Below are positions 1 to 9,948 of a stretch of 64,000 nt of DNA, one piece after another. The notes below the pieces were generated by a model, which was given only the letters and a program-made list of their open reading frames with translations, made no database searches and had not been told where the DNA came from. Source of the DNA: Streptomyces venezuelae (GTDB taxonomy: Bacteria; Actinomycetota; Actinomycetes; Streptomycetales; Streptomycetaceae); contig NZ_CP029194.1 of NCBI RefSeq assembly GCF_008642375.1, positions 5,945,001 through 6,009,000 of the forward strand. Direction: 5' to 3'. Numbering within the stretch: the first letter of the stretch is position 1; each line of letters opens with the position of its first letter. A program made the position numbers and the translations under genes.

Positions 1-3000
1 TGGGCAGGCCGATCAGCCAGGCGTTGGTGTTGTGGACGTAGGACGTCTTGGTACACGTCTGCTGGGAGAGGGTTTCCCCGGTGCCGTTGTGGGTGACGAC
101 AGCGGTCTCGCCGACGGTGGGCAGGCCGTAGCCGTCCCGCTCGAGGGTGGTGGTGCGGACGCCTCGCCAGTTGGCCCCGTCGGCCTGAATGCTGTCGGTC
201 TTCTTGATGCCCGTGCGGTAGGCGCGTAGAGCGGGCAGGTCCGTGCCGTCCTCGGCCTGGCGGGCGCGCGACGCGGTCTCGACGGACGCGTCGGGGAAGG
301 TCCGGGTCCGGGTCTTGAACGCGGGCTTCGTGGCCGGGTCGTTGTCGAAGTAGGTCTTGGAGGTGTCGGAGTTGAGGAAGGTGAGGGTTTCGGCGGTCAT
401 GCCGGCGTACTGGGGGGCGTCATCGGCGAGGAGAACGGTGCCGTCGACGGAGTCCTTGACCGCACCCCCTGTTCCCTGGAAGTAGAGCGTCGTGGACCGT
501 GACTGGGAAGGCGGTGTGGAGAGCGGGGCCGTCTTCGCCGGTGTGGTCTTGTCACCCTTCGTGACCGTGACGCGGCGGTAGCCGCGCCAGTCGCTGTAGG
601 TGCGCAGGGCGGGGCGGAGGAACTCGTCGTCGTTCTTGGAGTAGGCCGGACCCGAGTAGTCGTAGGTGGTCTTGACGGGCTTGCCGAAGATGTTGGCGAT
701 CTTGTCGGTCTCGGTGACCGAGTGGACGACGTACCTGTTGAACCACGCCTTCTTGGGTGACTTGTCCTCGCCGTCAGGGGACCAGCGGACGGGGAAGCAG
801 GGACCGTTGACTTCGCCCTTGTCGGTGGCGGGTTCGTACTGGCAGCCGCCGATGTACTCGACCTCGATGTCGGCGCCAGCTTCGGTGGCGACGGTTCCGA
901 TGCGGGGCCGGGTGAAGTCGGGGCGCTTGTCGCCTGGTGCGCTGGCGACGAGGTTGGGAAGCTGCTTGTCGAGGAGGTACTTGCGCAGCGATGCGGGGGA
1001 CCGCTTGCCCACCGTGTAGGGGGCGAAGCTGACGCCGTCCTTCGACTGGAGGGTGCCGGCGGTGTCACCCGGGGCGAAACCCCTGCGGGTGATCGAGTTG
1101 AGCCACAGGCCCGGGGCGGTGTCGTACAACTCCTCGGGGAAGGAGTGGTTCAGGGTGTACGTGTCGACCTTGGCGAGCCCGGTCTGGCCGGGGCGGGCGG
1201 CATTGGTGGTGACGGTCCTGAGACGGAGCTGGGTCCAGAAGGACGGGAAGCCTGGGCAGAGCTTGGAGCCGGAAGCGCAGTTGAGGCTGCCGGGAGTGTC
1301 CCACCAGGGTCGGTAAGAGGTGGGATTGCCGGGCTTGAAGTTCGCCGCGTCACAGCCGGTCGTCTTCAGGCAGCGTTGGGCGGTGCCGAAGACGACGGTC
1401 GCGGACGGCTTGGTCAGATCGGCCGCGCGCATGCCGTACTCGATGCTGACCGGGTACGCGGCGCGTTCGTACGCTTCGGGCTTGACGCCGTCCTTGCGCT
1501 GGCCTCGGACGGCGTAGTAGTTCGTCTCCTGGTTCCAGTTGACGACCATGACGTTGCCGTTGACGTCCTCGACCTTGTCCAGGCCCCAGCGCCAGGCCTG
1601 CTGCTTGCCGGCACCGCAGCGGGAGGACGCGAAGGTGGTGGCGTAGCAGGGCTCGTCGGGGTGGTTGCCGAAGACGGGGACGGTGGAGACGGAGTTGGTC
1701 TCGGCGTGACCGCCGCCCACCTTGTTGAGGCCGAAGTGGTACCGGGTTCCGTCGGTGGTGGTCACCTTCCAGTGCTCACCGTTGTCGTCACCGTTCGTAT
1801 CGGCGGTGACGATGCGCTCGATGCGGGTGCCGTCGTCCTTCAGGGGACGGTAGACCTCGGTGTCGGTCTCGGGCTTGCCGTCCACCGCGGCGTCACGGAC
1901 GAGCTCGGTGGTGGTGCCGCCGAGAGACATGACCGCGTTGTAGGAAACCCAGCACAGGTCGCTTGTTTTATCGGCCTTGGCGGTGTTGTTGGGCGTCTTG
2001 GAGAAGAGTGTCCGCGTGTCGTCCTTGCAGGTGCGGTAGCGGCGTTCGATGAAGCCGGGGTTGTAGTCCCAGCCTTCGCCGACCCACGACACCTGACCGG
2101 AGGAGACGGCGGTCTTGCCGTCGACGGCCTGCGAGTTGTACGAGAGCGCGATGTTCGGCGCGGGGCCGGCCGGGGCGGGCGGTATCGCCACCGGGTAGGA
2201 CCAGGTGAACGCGCCGGAGGAACCGCCGGCCGACCACTTGCCGTTGGAGGCCAGGGGAGTGGCCCTGAAGGAGCCGCCCGGACCGACGCCGGAGTCGACG
2301 GTGCCGATGATGGTCTTGTCACCGGATGCCGCGGCGGGCGTGACGGTGTAGGCGGCCTGCATGACGCCGGAGCCGGAGACGGGAGAGGATCCGGTGGCGA
2401 CGGCGGGGGTGACGGTGCCGTCGGCGGCGGTGTCGACCGTCGCGGTCAGGGTGTCGGTGACGGGGTCGTTGACCGTCTCCAGTTCCTCGTACTCCTGGCA
2501 CGCCGGCTCGAGGGGCGTAGTGAGGTAGCACTCGGGGAACTGGACGAGGCGCAGGCGTGTGGACCAGTCGGCTCCGTGGAGGTTCTCGAACGTGGAGTAC
2601 TTGATGCCCACGGTGAGAGGAACGGAGCCGGTCGCCGGGGCCTGGACGGCGACGACGGAACCGACCTTGAGGGCCTCCTCGCCGCCTTGGCTGATCTCTG
2701 CGCTGCGGTCGACGACGCTGAACTGCCACGTGCCTGTCGGAGCGGGGTAGCCCTCTGCCTTGCCGGCGACGATGGGGAGGTTGGGGATCTGCGTGAGGCT
2801 GCTGCCTTCAGTCGTCGTGGCCGCCGTATACGAGGCGGGGGAGACGGAGGCGGAGCCGAAGGTGAAGGACTCGGTTTCCGCAGGCGGGGGCGTCGTCGTG
2901 CCTGCGGGCGCCTGCTGCTGGTCGGCGGGGACCTCGGTCTTGAGCGTCTCGAGTTCCTTCTCGAACGTCTCGCCTTCGACCGGCTTGTCCGGTTCGATCT

Positions 3001-3175
3001 CTTCGAGCTCGAGAGGCTCCGCCTCGATCGTCTCGCGTCCGGCCTCGACGTTCCCGGGGTCCGGCGGCATGGCCAGAGCCTGGGCAGGCAGCAGACCCAC
3101 CAGCAGGGCTGCGCCGAGCGCGGGGATGACGGTGCGTCGAACCCGGCGGCGGGCTAGGCGGTGACGAGCAAACAA
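1..3175 (-). CDS. RHS-family secreted protein, N-terminal part (cut by left window edge)
   Basis: An open frame of about 1058 codons runs from a TTG start at 3175 off the left edge. The TTG is preceded by a GGAGAGG ribosome site seven bases upstream. The first 36 residues form an arginine-rich signal peptide ending in AQALA. After an acidic linker comes a region typical of the N-terminal half of Streptomyces RHS proteins, including ALSYNSQAVDGKTA and GEGWDYNPGFIERRYR. At the visible end the RHS part begins (TLERDGYGLPTVGETAVV). The family consists of large exported shell proteins that often carry a variable toxin at the C-terminus; that end is outside the window, so toxin type and immunity gene cannot be seen. 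It is divergent from the secreted DNRLRE protein gene. A fragment of a related RHS gene lies at 21.7-22.3 kb. Confidence 0.88.
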   Translation of the reverse strand, partial: MFARHRLARRRVRRTVIPALGAALLVGLLPAQALAMPPDPGNVEAGRETIEAEPLELEEIEPDKPVEGETFEKELETLKTEVPADQQQAPAGTTTPPPAETESFTFGSASVSPASYTAATTTEGSSLTQIPNLPIVAGKAEGYPAPTGTWQFSVVDRSAEISQGGEEALKVGSVVAVQAPATGSVPLTVGIKYSTFENLHGADWSTRLRLVQFPECYLTTPLEPACQEYEELETVNDPVTDTLTATVDTAADGTVTPAVATGSSPVSGSGVMQAAYTVTPAAASGDKTIIGTVDSGVGPGGSFRATPLASNGKWSAGGSSGAFTWSYPVAIPPAPAGPAPNIALSYNSQAVDGKTAVSSGQVSWVGEGWDYNPGFIERRYRTCKDDTRTLFSKTPNNTAKADKTSDLCWVSYNAVMSLGGTTTELVRDAAVDGKPETDTEVYRPLKDDGTRIERIVTADTNGDDNGEHWKVTTTDGTRYHFGLNKVGGGHAETNSVSTVPVFGNHPDEPCYATTFASSRCGAGKQQAWRWGLDKVEDVNGNVMVVNWNQETNYYAVRGQRKDGVKPEAYERAAYPVSIEYGMRAADLTKPSATVVFGTAQRCLKTTGCDAANFKPGNPTSYRPWWDTPGSLNCASGSKLCPGFPSFWTQLRLRTVTTNAARPGQTGLAKVDTYTLNHSFPEELYDTAPGLWLNSITRRGFAPGDTAGTLQSKDGVSFAPYTVGKRSPASLRKYLLDKQLPNLVASAPGDKRPDFTRPRIGTVATEAGADIEVEYIGGCQYEPATDKGEVNGPCFPVRWSPDGEDKSPKKAWFNRYVVHSVTETDKIANIFGKPVKTTYDYSGPAYSKNDDEFLRPALRTYSDWRGYRRVTVTKGDKTTPAKTAPLSTPPSQSRSTTLYFQGTGGAVKDSVDGTVLLADDAPQYAGMTAETLTFLNSDTSKTYFDNDPATKPAFKTRTRTFPDASVETASRARQAEDGTDLPALRAYRTGIKKTDSIQADGANWRGVRTTTLERDGYGLPTVGETAVVTHNGTGETLSQQTCTKTSYVHNTNAWLIGLP

Positions 3176-3735
3176 GACGAGGCCTCTCCGGACCACTTGG
3201 AGCGAGCCGACAGGTTCGCTACAGGTGATTGCACTTCAGATCCCGCAGATTCTGCGTGTCGTTCGTGAAGGAATTCCAGAGGTTCCGTGTGAGACGTGAG
3301 GATTGTCACGGTGCGTAACAATCTAAACGTTGGTAGAAGGGTTCGCTCGGGGATTCATCGCGTATATGTGCAGGTCAGGGGCGAAGGGTGAAGAGGTGGG
3401 TGTGATGTGTGCATCCTGCTTCAAAGTGACCGATTGTGATGATCGTTCGTCCCGATTTCATGTGGTCTCTACCTGTGGGGCGGATCTCCAGGCCTCGGCG
3501 ATCGAGGTTCATGCAGCTGTGGCTGCTGCCCGCGGATGGCGTTGGCTGCCTTCCTGGTGATTCAGCAGTGGGGTGACGTGGCGGGGTTGATGGGCCATCA
3601 TCGGCTCGCCCAGCCATGCGTGCGCGGTGGTGATCCCACCCCGGAGCCCTGCCCCTCAATGACGACATGGCCGGTTTCGTGGTTTCAGCCGGCGCCGTCA
3701 GAGCCCGGAATGCTGGGAAGAAGGGTCCTCACCCG
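3176..3735. other. Divergent intergenic region, 560 bases
   Basis: This gap separates the left-going RHS gene from the right-going DNRLRE gene and must hold both promoters. It is clearly less GC-rich than the flanks. Short open frames here (for example 3330-3560) lack Streptomyces codon bias and I do not accept them. The only structured element I see is the inverted repeat at 3301-3323. Confidence 0.6.
3301..3323. promoter_or_regulatory. Inverted repeat, possible operator
   Basis: GATTGT at 3301-3306 is answered by ACAATC at 3318-3323. The arms extend to nine bases with one mismatch. It lies 125 bases upstream of the RHS start and about 410 bases upstream of the DNRLRE start, so a regulator binding here could affect the divergent pair. 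No regulator gene is adjacent; the role is inferred. Confidence 0.35.
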
Positions 3736-6700
3736 ATGAGACAGACATGGCAGCGGCCGGCGGCACGGCGCGTGAGCGCTGTGGTGGTCGCGGCCGCTCT
3801 CGCGGCGGGCGGCATCACCTACGCGGGCTTCCAGGCGGGCTCGGACGACCGGGCGACTCTTCCAGCCGACAGCGAGGACGGCAAGGGCAAGTCGGCCAAA
3901 CAGAAGGTCGACGAAGTATCAGCAGCCTCCCTGGCCCGCAAGACCGGCAAGCCCGTCGAGGTCACCGCGCTGCGGACCGCACGCTCGACCACGTGGGCGC
4001 GTCCCGACGGGCTGATGACGAAGAAGCTCTACGCCTCTCCGATCTGGGCCAAGGTCGGCGAAGAGTGGAAGAAGATCGACACGACGCTGAAGCGGACCGG
4101 CGCCGGCTGGGCGCCGGCCGCCACGAACACGAGGGTCGTGTTCTCCGGTGGCGGTCCTGGTGGCACGGCTCGCGCGTCGCGCGCACAGGTGCATCGGGTT
4201 TCCCTCGTCAAAGGCCTGAAGGCGGAAGGCGAGGAGAACAGCCCGCTGATCACCCTCACAGTCGGCGGCACGGCAGAGATCCCCGAGACCCACGAGATCC
4301 AGCTCAGCTGGCCCGGGCCCGTCCCCGCGCCGGTCGTCAGCGGCTCACGCGCCCTGTACCCGGAGATCCTTCCGGGCGCGGACCTGGTGCTCACGGCGGA
4401 GGACGACGGCTTCGCACAGATCCTCGTCGTGAAAAACCGTCAGGCCGCGGCCGACCCGCGCGTCGCGCAGCTGTCGTACGGCCTGTCCTCTCCCACGCTC
4501 ACCTTCAGTCTCGACGACTCCTCCGGCATCGTGACGGCAGAGGACTTCGACGGGCAGGAGGTCGCGCTCTCGCCCACCCCGCTGATGTGGGACAGCAGCG
4601 GCTCGCCCGCCGTCACCAACGGCGAAGTCGGCGCCACCTCGCAGCCGACCGCACCCGAAGCCCCCGAAACGCCGGCCACCACCACCGCCGCCCCGGACCC
4701 CTCCGAGACTTCGGATCCGTCCACGAGCGAACCTGAGCCGAGCACCAGCTCGAGCACCGACGCCCTCGCCGACGACAACGTCGACCCCGAGGGCGAAGTC
4801 CTGCCCACCGCCACGGACGAAGCCGCTCCCACCCTCACCGACGCGCCACTGCCGCCGGCACCGGGGGAGCCGACGCCCGGCCCCTCGCAGACCGGTGACG
4901 CCGCGACGCTGAGCCTGCCGCTCCTCAACGGCCCCTCGCCCGAGTCCCACGGCGACATCGTCGAGGCCGAACTCGGTGACGAAACCTGGATGCTTACCCC
5001 CAGCCAGGACTTCCTCAACGACCCGTCCACCGTCTATCCCGTCTTCATCGACCCCACCGTCAAGAAGCACACCCAAGACTGGACCATCGCCTACAAGAAG
5101 CACCCCAAGGCCACATTCTTCAACGGCGCGGACTTCAACGCCAGCGGCACGCACGAAGCCCGCATCGGCTACGAATCCGACACCTGGGGCACCTCCCGGT
5201 CCTTCTTCAACATCGCGTACGACAAAAACCTCAAGGGTGCCAAGATCCAGAAGGCCACCCTGCGGATGCTGGAGACGTACTCCTGGTCCTGCAGCCCGCG
5301 TTCGATGTCCGTCCACGTCACAAGCCGCATCAACGGGAAGACGAACTGGAAGAACGCGCCGCCCCTGACCGATGCGAACATGGCCGCACCGGCCCGCAGC
5401 TTCGCCCACGGCTACAAGGACGGCTGCAGCGACGAATACGAGACGTTCAACGTTCTGGGCGCCGCGCAGAAGGCCGCCGACCAGGGCAAGAGCATGATCA
5501 CCTTCGGTATGAGAGCCCGTGACGAGAAGTCGCAGTACTCGTGGAAGAAGTTCCAGGCCAACGGCGACAACGCCCCCTACCTGGAACTGACCTACAACCG
5601 ACCGCCCACGGCTCCCACCAACCTCGACCTCGGCCCCGACTTCAAGTGCACCACCAACCCCCCTTACGTCAGGGTCGGAGCCTCCAGCTTGACCTTCACC
5701 GCCCGGTCCACCGACCAGGACAGCAACCTCGACTACCTGGACTTCTCCCTGTGGCCGACCGGCAAATGGAACACGACCGGTGACATGCTCAAGTCCACCG
5801 GCACCGTCTCCGTCGGAAGCAGCACCGCGGCCGCCACTCGTACGACGTCCGCCTTCTCCACCAACGGGCTGGTGAACAACACGACCTACTCGTGGTCGGT
5901 CCGCGCGGTCGACTCCGCCGGTGCGACCTCCGAGTACCGGCCGACGGTTCCGTGCCGCTTCATCTGGGACGAGATCGCCCCCAAGCCTCCGCGTGTCCGA
6001 TCGACCGACTTCCCCAACGCCGACGGCAACGAGAACACCTTCGGCAACGACCCGGAAGACTCCAACTGGTCGACGATCAAGTTCGGCACGGCAGGCACCT
6101 TCACGTTCCAGGCCCTCGACTCCGACGTTATCCGCTTCGAGTACGGATTCAACGCCAACGACTACCCCATTGACGTCTCTCGGCCGGCCAACGCTTCCAC
6201 CTCCACCATCACCACCGTCTCAGGTGTCAAACCGCCGGCCGCGGGACCCAACGTGCTGTACGCGCGGACCGTGGACCAGACCGGCCATGTCTCCGAGCCC
6301 ACCAAATACTTCTTCTATGTCACCCCCCGCGACAATGCCGACCTCCCAGGCGACGTGACCGGGGACGGTCTGCCCGACCTGTTCACCATCTCCGGCGGCA
6401 ACAACCTGCGTCTGGCTCCGTCCCAGGCCCTCAAGGACAGCAATCCCGTCAAGGGCACCGGCAAGCTCGACTACGGCATGTCCGGCGCCTACCAGCTCAA
6501 CCCGAACAAGGACCCCAACGGCGGCGACGGACTGGCCATCTTCATTGCCCCGCCCTCCGCCCACTTCAACGGTGCCTTGATCACCCACAACGGCGACTTC
6601 TACGGCGGTGACGGCCTGGACGACCTCATCGTCCGCGTCGGCGGCAAGCTGTGGATGTACCCCGGCGACGGATACGGCGCGGTCAACGTCACCAAGCGCC

Positions 6701-7263
6701 GCGAAATCCTCCTGCCCGCCGGGTCGCCCGCCCCGTCCTCCCTCACCCAGATCCTCGCCACCGGCGACATCACCGGAGACAAACTTCCCGACGTCATGGC
6801 AACCGCCGGCGACGAACTGTGGGCCTTCATCGGCTACACCGGCGCCTCCTTCTCCGAAGCCCGTCTGATCAACAGCGGCGCCTGGACCGAACGCGACATC
6901 GTCACCGTTGACGACTTCAGCGGAGACAACGTCCCCGACCTCCTCTTCCGCGGAACCGTCGCCGACCAAGGACTCATGCTCCGCAAGGGCAAGCCCTCCG
7001 GCGGAGGCGTCGACCTCGACTCCCTGGACACCGCCGCAAGTGCACTCGGCGGAGAAGACATCACCTACGGCACCGGCGGATGGCTCAAGGCGGACATGCC
7101 GAACATCATCGGCACCCCTGACGTCAACAAGGACAACATCCCCGACATCTGGGCTGTCGACGCAGACGGGAAGATGTACTTCTACGTCGGCGGGCGCACA
7201 GCCCATGGCAGCCGGACCCTTGCCACCTGGGTCAACTGGAAGAGCACCCGCGCGTTCGGCTGA
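3736..7263 (+). CDS. Secreted DNRLRE domain protein with FG-GAP/VCBS repeats
   Basis: The 1175-residue product starts at ATG 3736, ten bases after an AAGAAGGG ribosome site. An in-frame start at 3667 would place 23 residues ahead of the signal peptide and is less likely. Residues 1-30 form a signal peptide (VSAVVVAAALAAGGITYAGF). An N-terminal beta-rich region is followed by a Thr/Pro/Ser/Glu-rich linker (about 300-410), then a DNRLRE domain at about 430-615, beginning YPVFIDPTVKKHTQDW. A fibronectin-like segment follows (RPPTAPTNLDL). The last 300 residues carry calcium-binding-type FG-GAP repeats: DVTGDGLPDL, DITGDKLPDV, DFSGDNVPDL and DVNKDNIPDI. Such proteins are exported and often neighbour RHS genes in Streptomyces. 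Function is unknown; adhesion or a scaffold role for the divergent RHS protein is an inference. Confidence 0.88.
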   Translation: MRQTWQRPAARRVSAVVVAAALAAGGITYAGFQAGSDDRATLPADSEDGKGKSAKQKVDEVSAASLARKTGKPVEVTALRTARSTTWARPDGLMTKKLYASPIWAKVGEEWKKIDTTLKRTGAGWAPAATNTRVVFSGGGPGGTARASRAQVHRVSLVKGLKAEGEENSPLITLTVGGTAEIPETHEIQLSWPGPVPAPVVSGSRALYPEILPGADLVLTAEDDGFAQILVVKNRQAAADPRVAQLSYGLSSPTLTFSLDDSSGIVTAEDFDGQEVALSPTPLMWDSSGSPAVTNGEVGATSQPTAPEAPETPATTTAAPDPSETSDPSTSEPEPSTSSSTDALADDNVDPEGEVLPTATDEAAPTLTDAPLPPAPGEPTPGPSQTGDAATLSLPLLNGPSPESHGDIVEAELGDETWMLTPSQDFLNDPSTVYPVFIDPTVKKHTQDWTIAYKKHPKATFFNGADFNASGTHEARIGYESDTWGTSRSFFNIAYDKNLKGAKIQKATLRMLETYSWSCSPRSMSVHVTSRINGKTNWKNAPPLTDANMAAPARSFAHGYKDGCSDEYETFNVLGAAQKAADQGKSMITFGMRARDEKSQYSWKKFQANGDNAPYLELTYNRPPTAPTNLDLGPDFKCTTNPPYVRVGASSLTFTARSTDQDSNLDYLDFSLWPTGKWNTTGDMLKSTGTVSVGSSTAAATRTTSAFSTNGLVNNTTYSWSVRAVDSAGATSEYRPTVPCRFIWDEIAPKPPRVRSTDFPNADGNENTFGNDPEDSNWSTIKFGTAGTFTFQALDSDVIRFEYGFNANDYPIDVSRPANASTSTITTVSGVKPPAAGPNVLYARTVDQTGHVSEPTKYFFYVTPRDNADLPGDVTGDGLPDLFTISGGNNLRLAPSQALKDSNPVKGTGKLDYGMSGAYQLNPNKDPNGGDGLAIFIAPPSAHFNGALITHNGDFYGGDGLDDLIVRVGGKLWMYPGDGYGAVNVTKRREILLPAGSPAPSSLTQILATGDITGDKLPDVMATAGDELWAFIGYTGASFSEARLINSGAWTERDIVTVDDFSGDNVPDLLFRGTVADQGLMLRKGKPSGGGVDLDSLDTAASALGGEDITYGTGGWLKADMPNIIGTPDVNKDNIPDIWAVDADGKMYFYVGGRTAHGSRTLATWVNWKSTRAFG

Positions 7264-7269
7264 TTGAGA

Positions 7270-7314
7270 ACATGTGAGAGGGCGGTCGCACCGTGCGGCC
7301 GCCCTCTCACATGT
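7270..7314 (+). terminator. Strong hairpin terminator after the DNRLRE gene
   Basis: A 21-base stem (7270-7290 with 7294-7314) has a single G-U pair and a three-base CCG loop, seven bases after the stop codon. There is no T tract, as is usual in Streptomyces. Confidence 0.85.
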
Positions 7315-7411
7315 CCGGGGCCGGGGCAACACATGGCCAGTGTGAGCGTCGTCAGCGCGACGCAGCTGTACATGCTGCAGCAGGAGGGAGCGAGGAGCCC
7401 TATCTACCCCC

Positions 7412-7741
7412 GCCGACGCGTGTGCTCGACCGTATTGGCAAGCGCTACAGCTTCGAGGACGTCCTGCTGATCGCGGAGGTGGTGTCCGTCTCCTCGGCAC
7501 GCAGGGACTACGACGACTGCACCGCCAAGTACGGCCGCTACGGCTCCCCGTCTACCTGGTCGTGGACCCGTACGCGGCGGAGGTCGTCGTCCACACCCAG
7601 CACACCGGCAACGGCTACATCGCGGCGCACACGCACAAGTACGGCACCGGCAAGCTCCCCATCGGCCTGGCCGACGGCCGCACCTTCACCCTCGACCTGG
7701 ACGAACTGCCCCGACCTGAACCGGAGACCGGCGCGCGCTGA
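7412..7741 (+). pseudogene. Uma2-family nuclease remnant, copy A
   Basis: The sequence matches the 3' half of the intact Uma2 gene at 27845-28396. The left side (GACGCGTGT...CGACCGTATT) corresponds to the region just upstream of the intact copy's start, then jumps directly to the segment GKRYSFEDVLLIAEVVS, so an internal block of about 275 bases including the start is missing. A one-base deletion near 7545 (GGCTCCCC here, GGCATCCCC in the intact copy) shifts the frame before PVYLVVDP. The gene cannot make a functional product. Confidence 0.85.
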
Positions 7742-7775
7742 CGAGCCGGCTGCCGGTGGCCGGGAAGAAGCCGGT

Positions 7776-9596
7776 GTGTCAGCGGTGGTCACTAAAGTGC
7801 GGAGTGTGAATGACGAGTCCAGGCCGCGACCGACTGTCGATGATCTTGTCCAGCTGATTCCGGCGGTCGTCCCCCTTGAGGGAGTCGACGCGGAGCTGGT
7901 GGTGATCGGGGAGCGGTATTGGGCGCTCGCCGGTTTCGCGCCCGAGCTTGGCACTCCCGTCTGGTGCGAGAAGGTCAAGGACATCGACACCGCCGGCTGG
8001 GGCCACCAGATCTACGCCGTTGCCGCGGCCGGTGTCCGGGCCGTGGTGGCCGGAAGGCTGTGCCCGCAGTGCGGGGGCCCGCTCAGCCTCACCTCCCGAG
8101 CAGCCTTCCAGCAGGTTTGCGAGGGGTACGACTCTGTGTGCGTGGACTGCAATGAGTCGCTGACGGCCGCGGTGCGTCTCATCATCGATCCTGCGCGGAA
8201 GGCCAAGCGCGAAGCCGCCAGAGCCAAAGCCGAAGAGCGGAACGCCGTCGACTCCGCCCACGCACGCTGGAAGCAGCTCCAGCGGGAAGTCGTTGCCGAG
8301 GAGTACGCCGCCGTCTTCCCCTCGAACGGGGAGGTGCCGGCCTCGGGGGTGCGCGAGATGGTCGGCGCGCTGGCCCTGTTGCGCTACGCCCCGTCGACTT
8401 CACCCATCGCGGGTGTCGGGTCCTGGCCGGACCCGCTGTATCCGGACAACGGCAAGACCGGCTCGCTCCTGGGAACGCTGATCCGGGCGGACCTCCTGAG
8501 GATCCATCCCTCCAGCCCCGTGACCGCGTTTGTCTGGGAGCCGGTGACCTTCGAAGAGGCCCTGCACGAGGCCGAGGGTGATCTGGACGCCATCGGCACG
8601 CCCCATCTGCCCGGCAACTTCTACCCGCTGGCCGCCCACTACTACGCACCCCACGGTACGAGCGCGGGCAAGGCCGTCGAGGAGGTTGACGCTCACCTCA
8701 CCGGCGCTCTGGCCCCGTCCGAGATGACCGAAGCCCGCCAGGAGGATCTGCTGGCCGTTGCCCGGGAGCTCATCGCGGAGGAGGCGCTCCGCTACTTCAC
8801 CAACCGACTGGACGACCTCAACCTGCCCGCCGTACCCGAGAACCACGCCGCCCGGCTCTCTGAAGCCGCGTACAAGGTGGCCGAGATCAGGCCGCTCGGC
8901 GAGATCTACAACCTGGTCTGGCGTGCCACCCGTGCGGCGGCGGAGGCCGCACAGAAGAACCCCCGGGCTCCTCGCGCCCACATGACCACGCACGCTGTCA
9001 ACCGGTTCGAGACCGACGCACAGCGGGCGACCGCCGACCCCGGCTGGGAGCTCAAACCCTTCACCGCGATCACAGGACAAGGCCCGGCAGCCATGACGCG
9101 CGCCCTGTTCTACAACCTCCTCGACAGCGACCCGGTCGAAACGAGTCTCCCGCAGCTCAGGGAAGCGCTGCCGGAACCCGTCGTCGCTCCGAGAGCGGCG
9201 GAGGCCGCCCCGGCGGGTGAGGGTGACGATCTGGCGGCCACGGTCGCCTGGCTGCATTCTCGGCCCGACGCCTGGGATCCGTACCTCGTCGCCGCCGGCC
9301 TCAGCGTCCTCGCGGAGGAGCGGGAGGACTCCCCGGAGTGGCACTACGAGGGCAAGATCCTCGCGAGGGGAGCAGGGCAGCTCCTCCGGCTCCACGAACG
9401 TCTTGCCCCGGTCATCGGAGTGCGGGAAGCCGTCCTCGCCGTCCTCGCCGCCACCCCGATGCTCGTGCACCCGGTGACGATCGACGGCATGACGCTGAAC
9501 AGCGGAACCTGGATCCTCGACAGGATCTGCAGCCTGTTCCTCGCCCCGCCCGTCGAGGAGACAGGCGACGCGGAGGACGACGTGCAGGACGAGTGA
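7776..9596 (+). CDS. Hypothetical protein with zinc-ribbon-like motif
   Basis: The gene has strong Streptomyces codon bias and encodes about 606 residues. I chose GTG 7776 because GGGAAGAAG lies five bases upstream; GTG 7797 and GTG 7806 are alternatives with weaker sites. The N-terminal third contains CPQCGG and, about 30 residues later, CVDC, spaced like a zinc ribbon. This is followed by a charged helix (PARKAKREAARAKAEER) and a mostly helical body. No signal peptide, membrane segment or known catalytic motif is visible. It sits between the broken Uma2 copy A and the first tRNA-like direct repeat, so it may be cargo of an old mobile region. I do not recognise the family. Confidence 0.7.
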   Translation: MSAVVTKVRSVNDESRPRPTVDDLVQLIPAVVPLEGVDAELVVIGERYWALAGFAPELGTPVWCEKVKDIDTAGWGHQIYAVAAAGVRAVVAGRLCPQCGGPLSLTSRAAFQQVCEGYDSVCVDCNESLTAAVRLIIDPARKAKREAARAKAEERNAVDSAHARWKQLQREVVAEEYAAVFPSNGEVPASGVREMVGALALLRYAPSTSPIAGVGSWPDPLYPDNGKTGSLLGTLIRADLLRIHPSSPVTAFVWEPVTFEEALHEAEGDLDAIGTPHLPGNFYPLAAHYYAPHGTSAGKAVEEVDAHLTGALAPSEMTEARQEDLLAVARELIAEEALRYFTNRLDDLNLPAVPENHAARLSEAAYKVAEIRPLGEIYNLVWRATRAAAEAAQKNPRAPRAHMTTHAVNRFETDAQRATADPGWELKPFTAITGQGPAAMTRALFYNLLDSDPVETSLPQLREALPEPVVAPRAAEAAPAGEGDDLAATVAWLHSRPDAWDPYLVAAGLSVLAEEREDSPEWHYEGKILARGAGQLLRLHERLAPVIGVREAVLAVLAATPMLVHPVTIDGMTLNSGTWILDRICSLFLAPPVEETGDAEDDVQDE

Positions 9597-9872
9597 CTCG
9601 TCCGCAGGAGAGTCCTCACCGTCGCGACTACATGGCGTAACCACGGGCAGCGGGTGAACCTGGGCCGGTCTGGGCAGCGGTTTCGGGGACACCGGCGGGC
9701 GGAGCCGTCTTCAGCTCCGCGGGTGCGGGACGAGTGCGCGGCCCGGAGGGAGCGGTGTGGCGAACGCCTAACGGCCCCCGATGGAGCCGGATCGAAGAGG
9801 GACGCAGCCGGATGGAGTCGGACGGATATGTCCGGCCCTTTGGCATCGTCGCAGGTGAGACGTGTCACCGAA

Positions 9873-9900
9873 ATGGGTTCGAGTCCCACCCGCCCCACCA
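9873..9900 (+). other. tRNA-like 3' end (T arm, acceptor strand, CCA)
   Basis: ATGGG-TTCGAGT-CCCAC (9873-9889) has the shape of a T arm with the universal TTCGA loop. It is followed by CCGCCCC, A, CCA (9890-9900), the 3' acceptor strand of a tRNA or tmRNA. No matching 5' strand GGGGCGG lies within about 90 bases upstream, so this is not a complete tRNA. Such partial ends are typical of attachment sites left by integrative elements that use tRNA genes. Confidence 0.6.
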
Positions 9901-9920
9901 AAGAAGAACGTTCTGACCTG

Positions 9921-9948
9921 CGGAAACGCCCCTGGAGGGGTGTTTCCG
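9921..9948 (+). terminator. Hairpin after tRNA-like end, copy 1
   Basis: CGGAAACGCCCC pairs with GGGGTGTTTCCG around a TGGA loop, a 12-base stem with one G-U pair. It lies 20 bases after the CCA end, as expected for the terminator of the tRNA gene from which the repeat derives. The same hairpin occurs in copy 2. Confidence 0.75.

Noticed and set aside
1145..3157. Plus-strand open frame of 670 codons
   Set aside because: Antisense to the RHS gene, which has a signal peptide, ribosome site and family motifs.
3330..3560. 76-codon plus-strand frame in the RHS/DNRLRE gap
   Set aside because: No Streptomyces codon bias and no ribosome site; lies in a promoter region.
9810..9900. Complete tRNA gene
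   Set aside because: A 5' acceptor strand complementary to CCGCCCC and a D arm are missing; only the 3' end is present.
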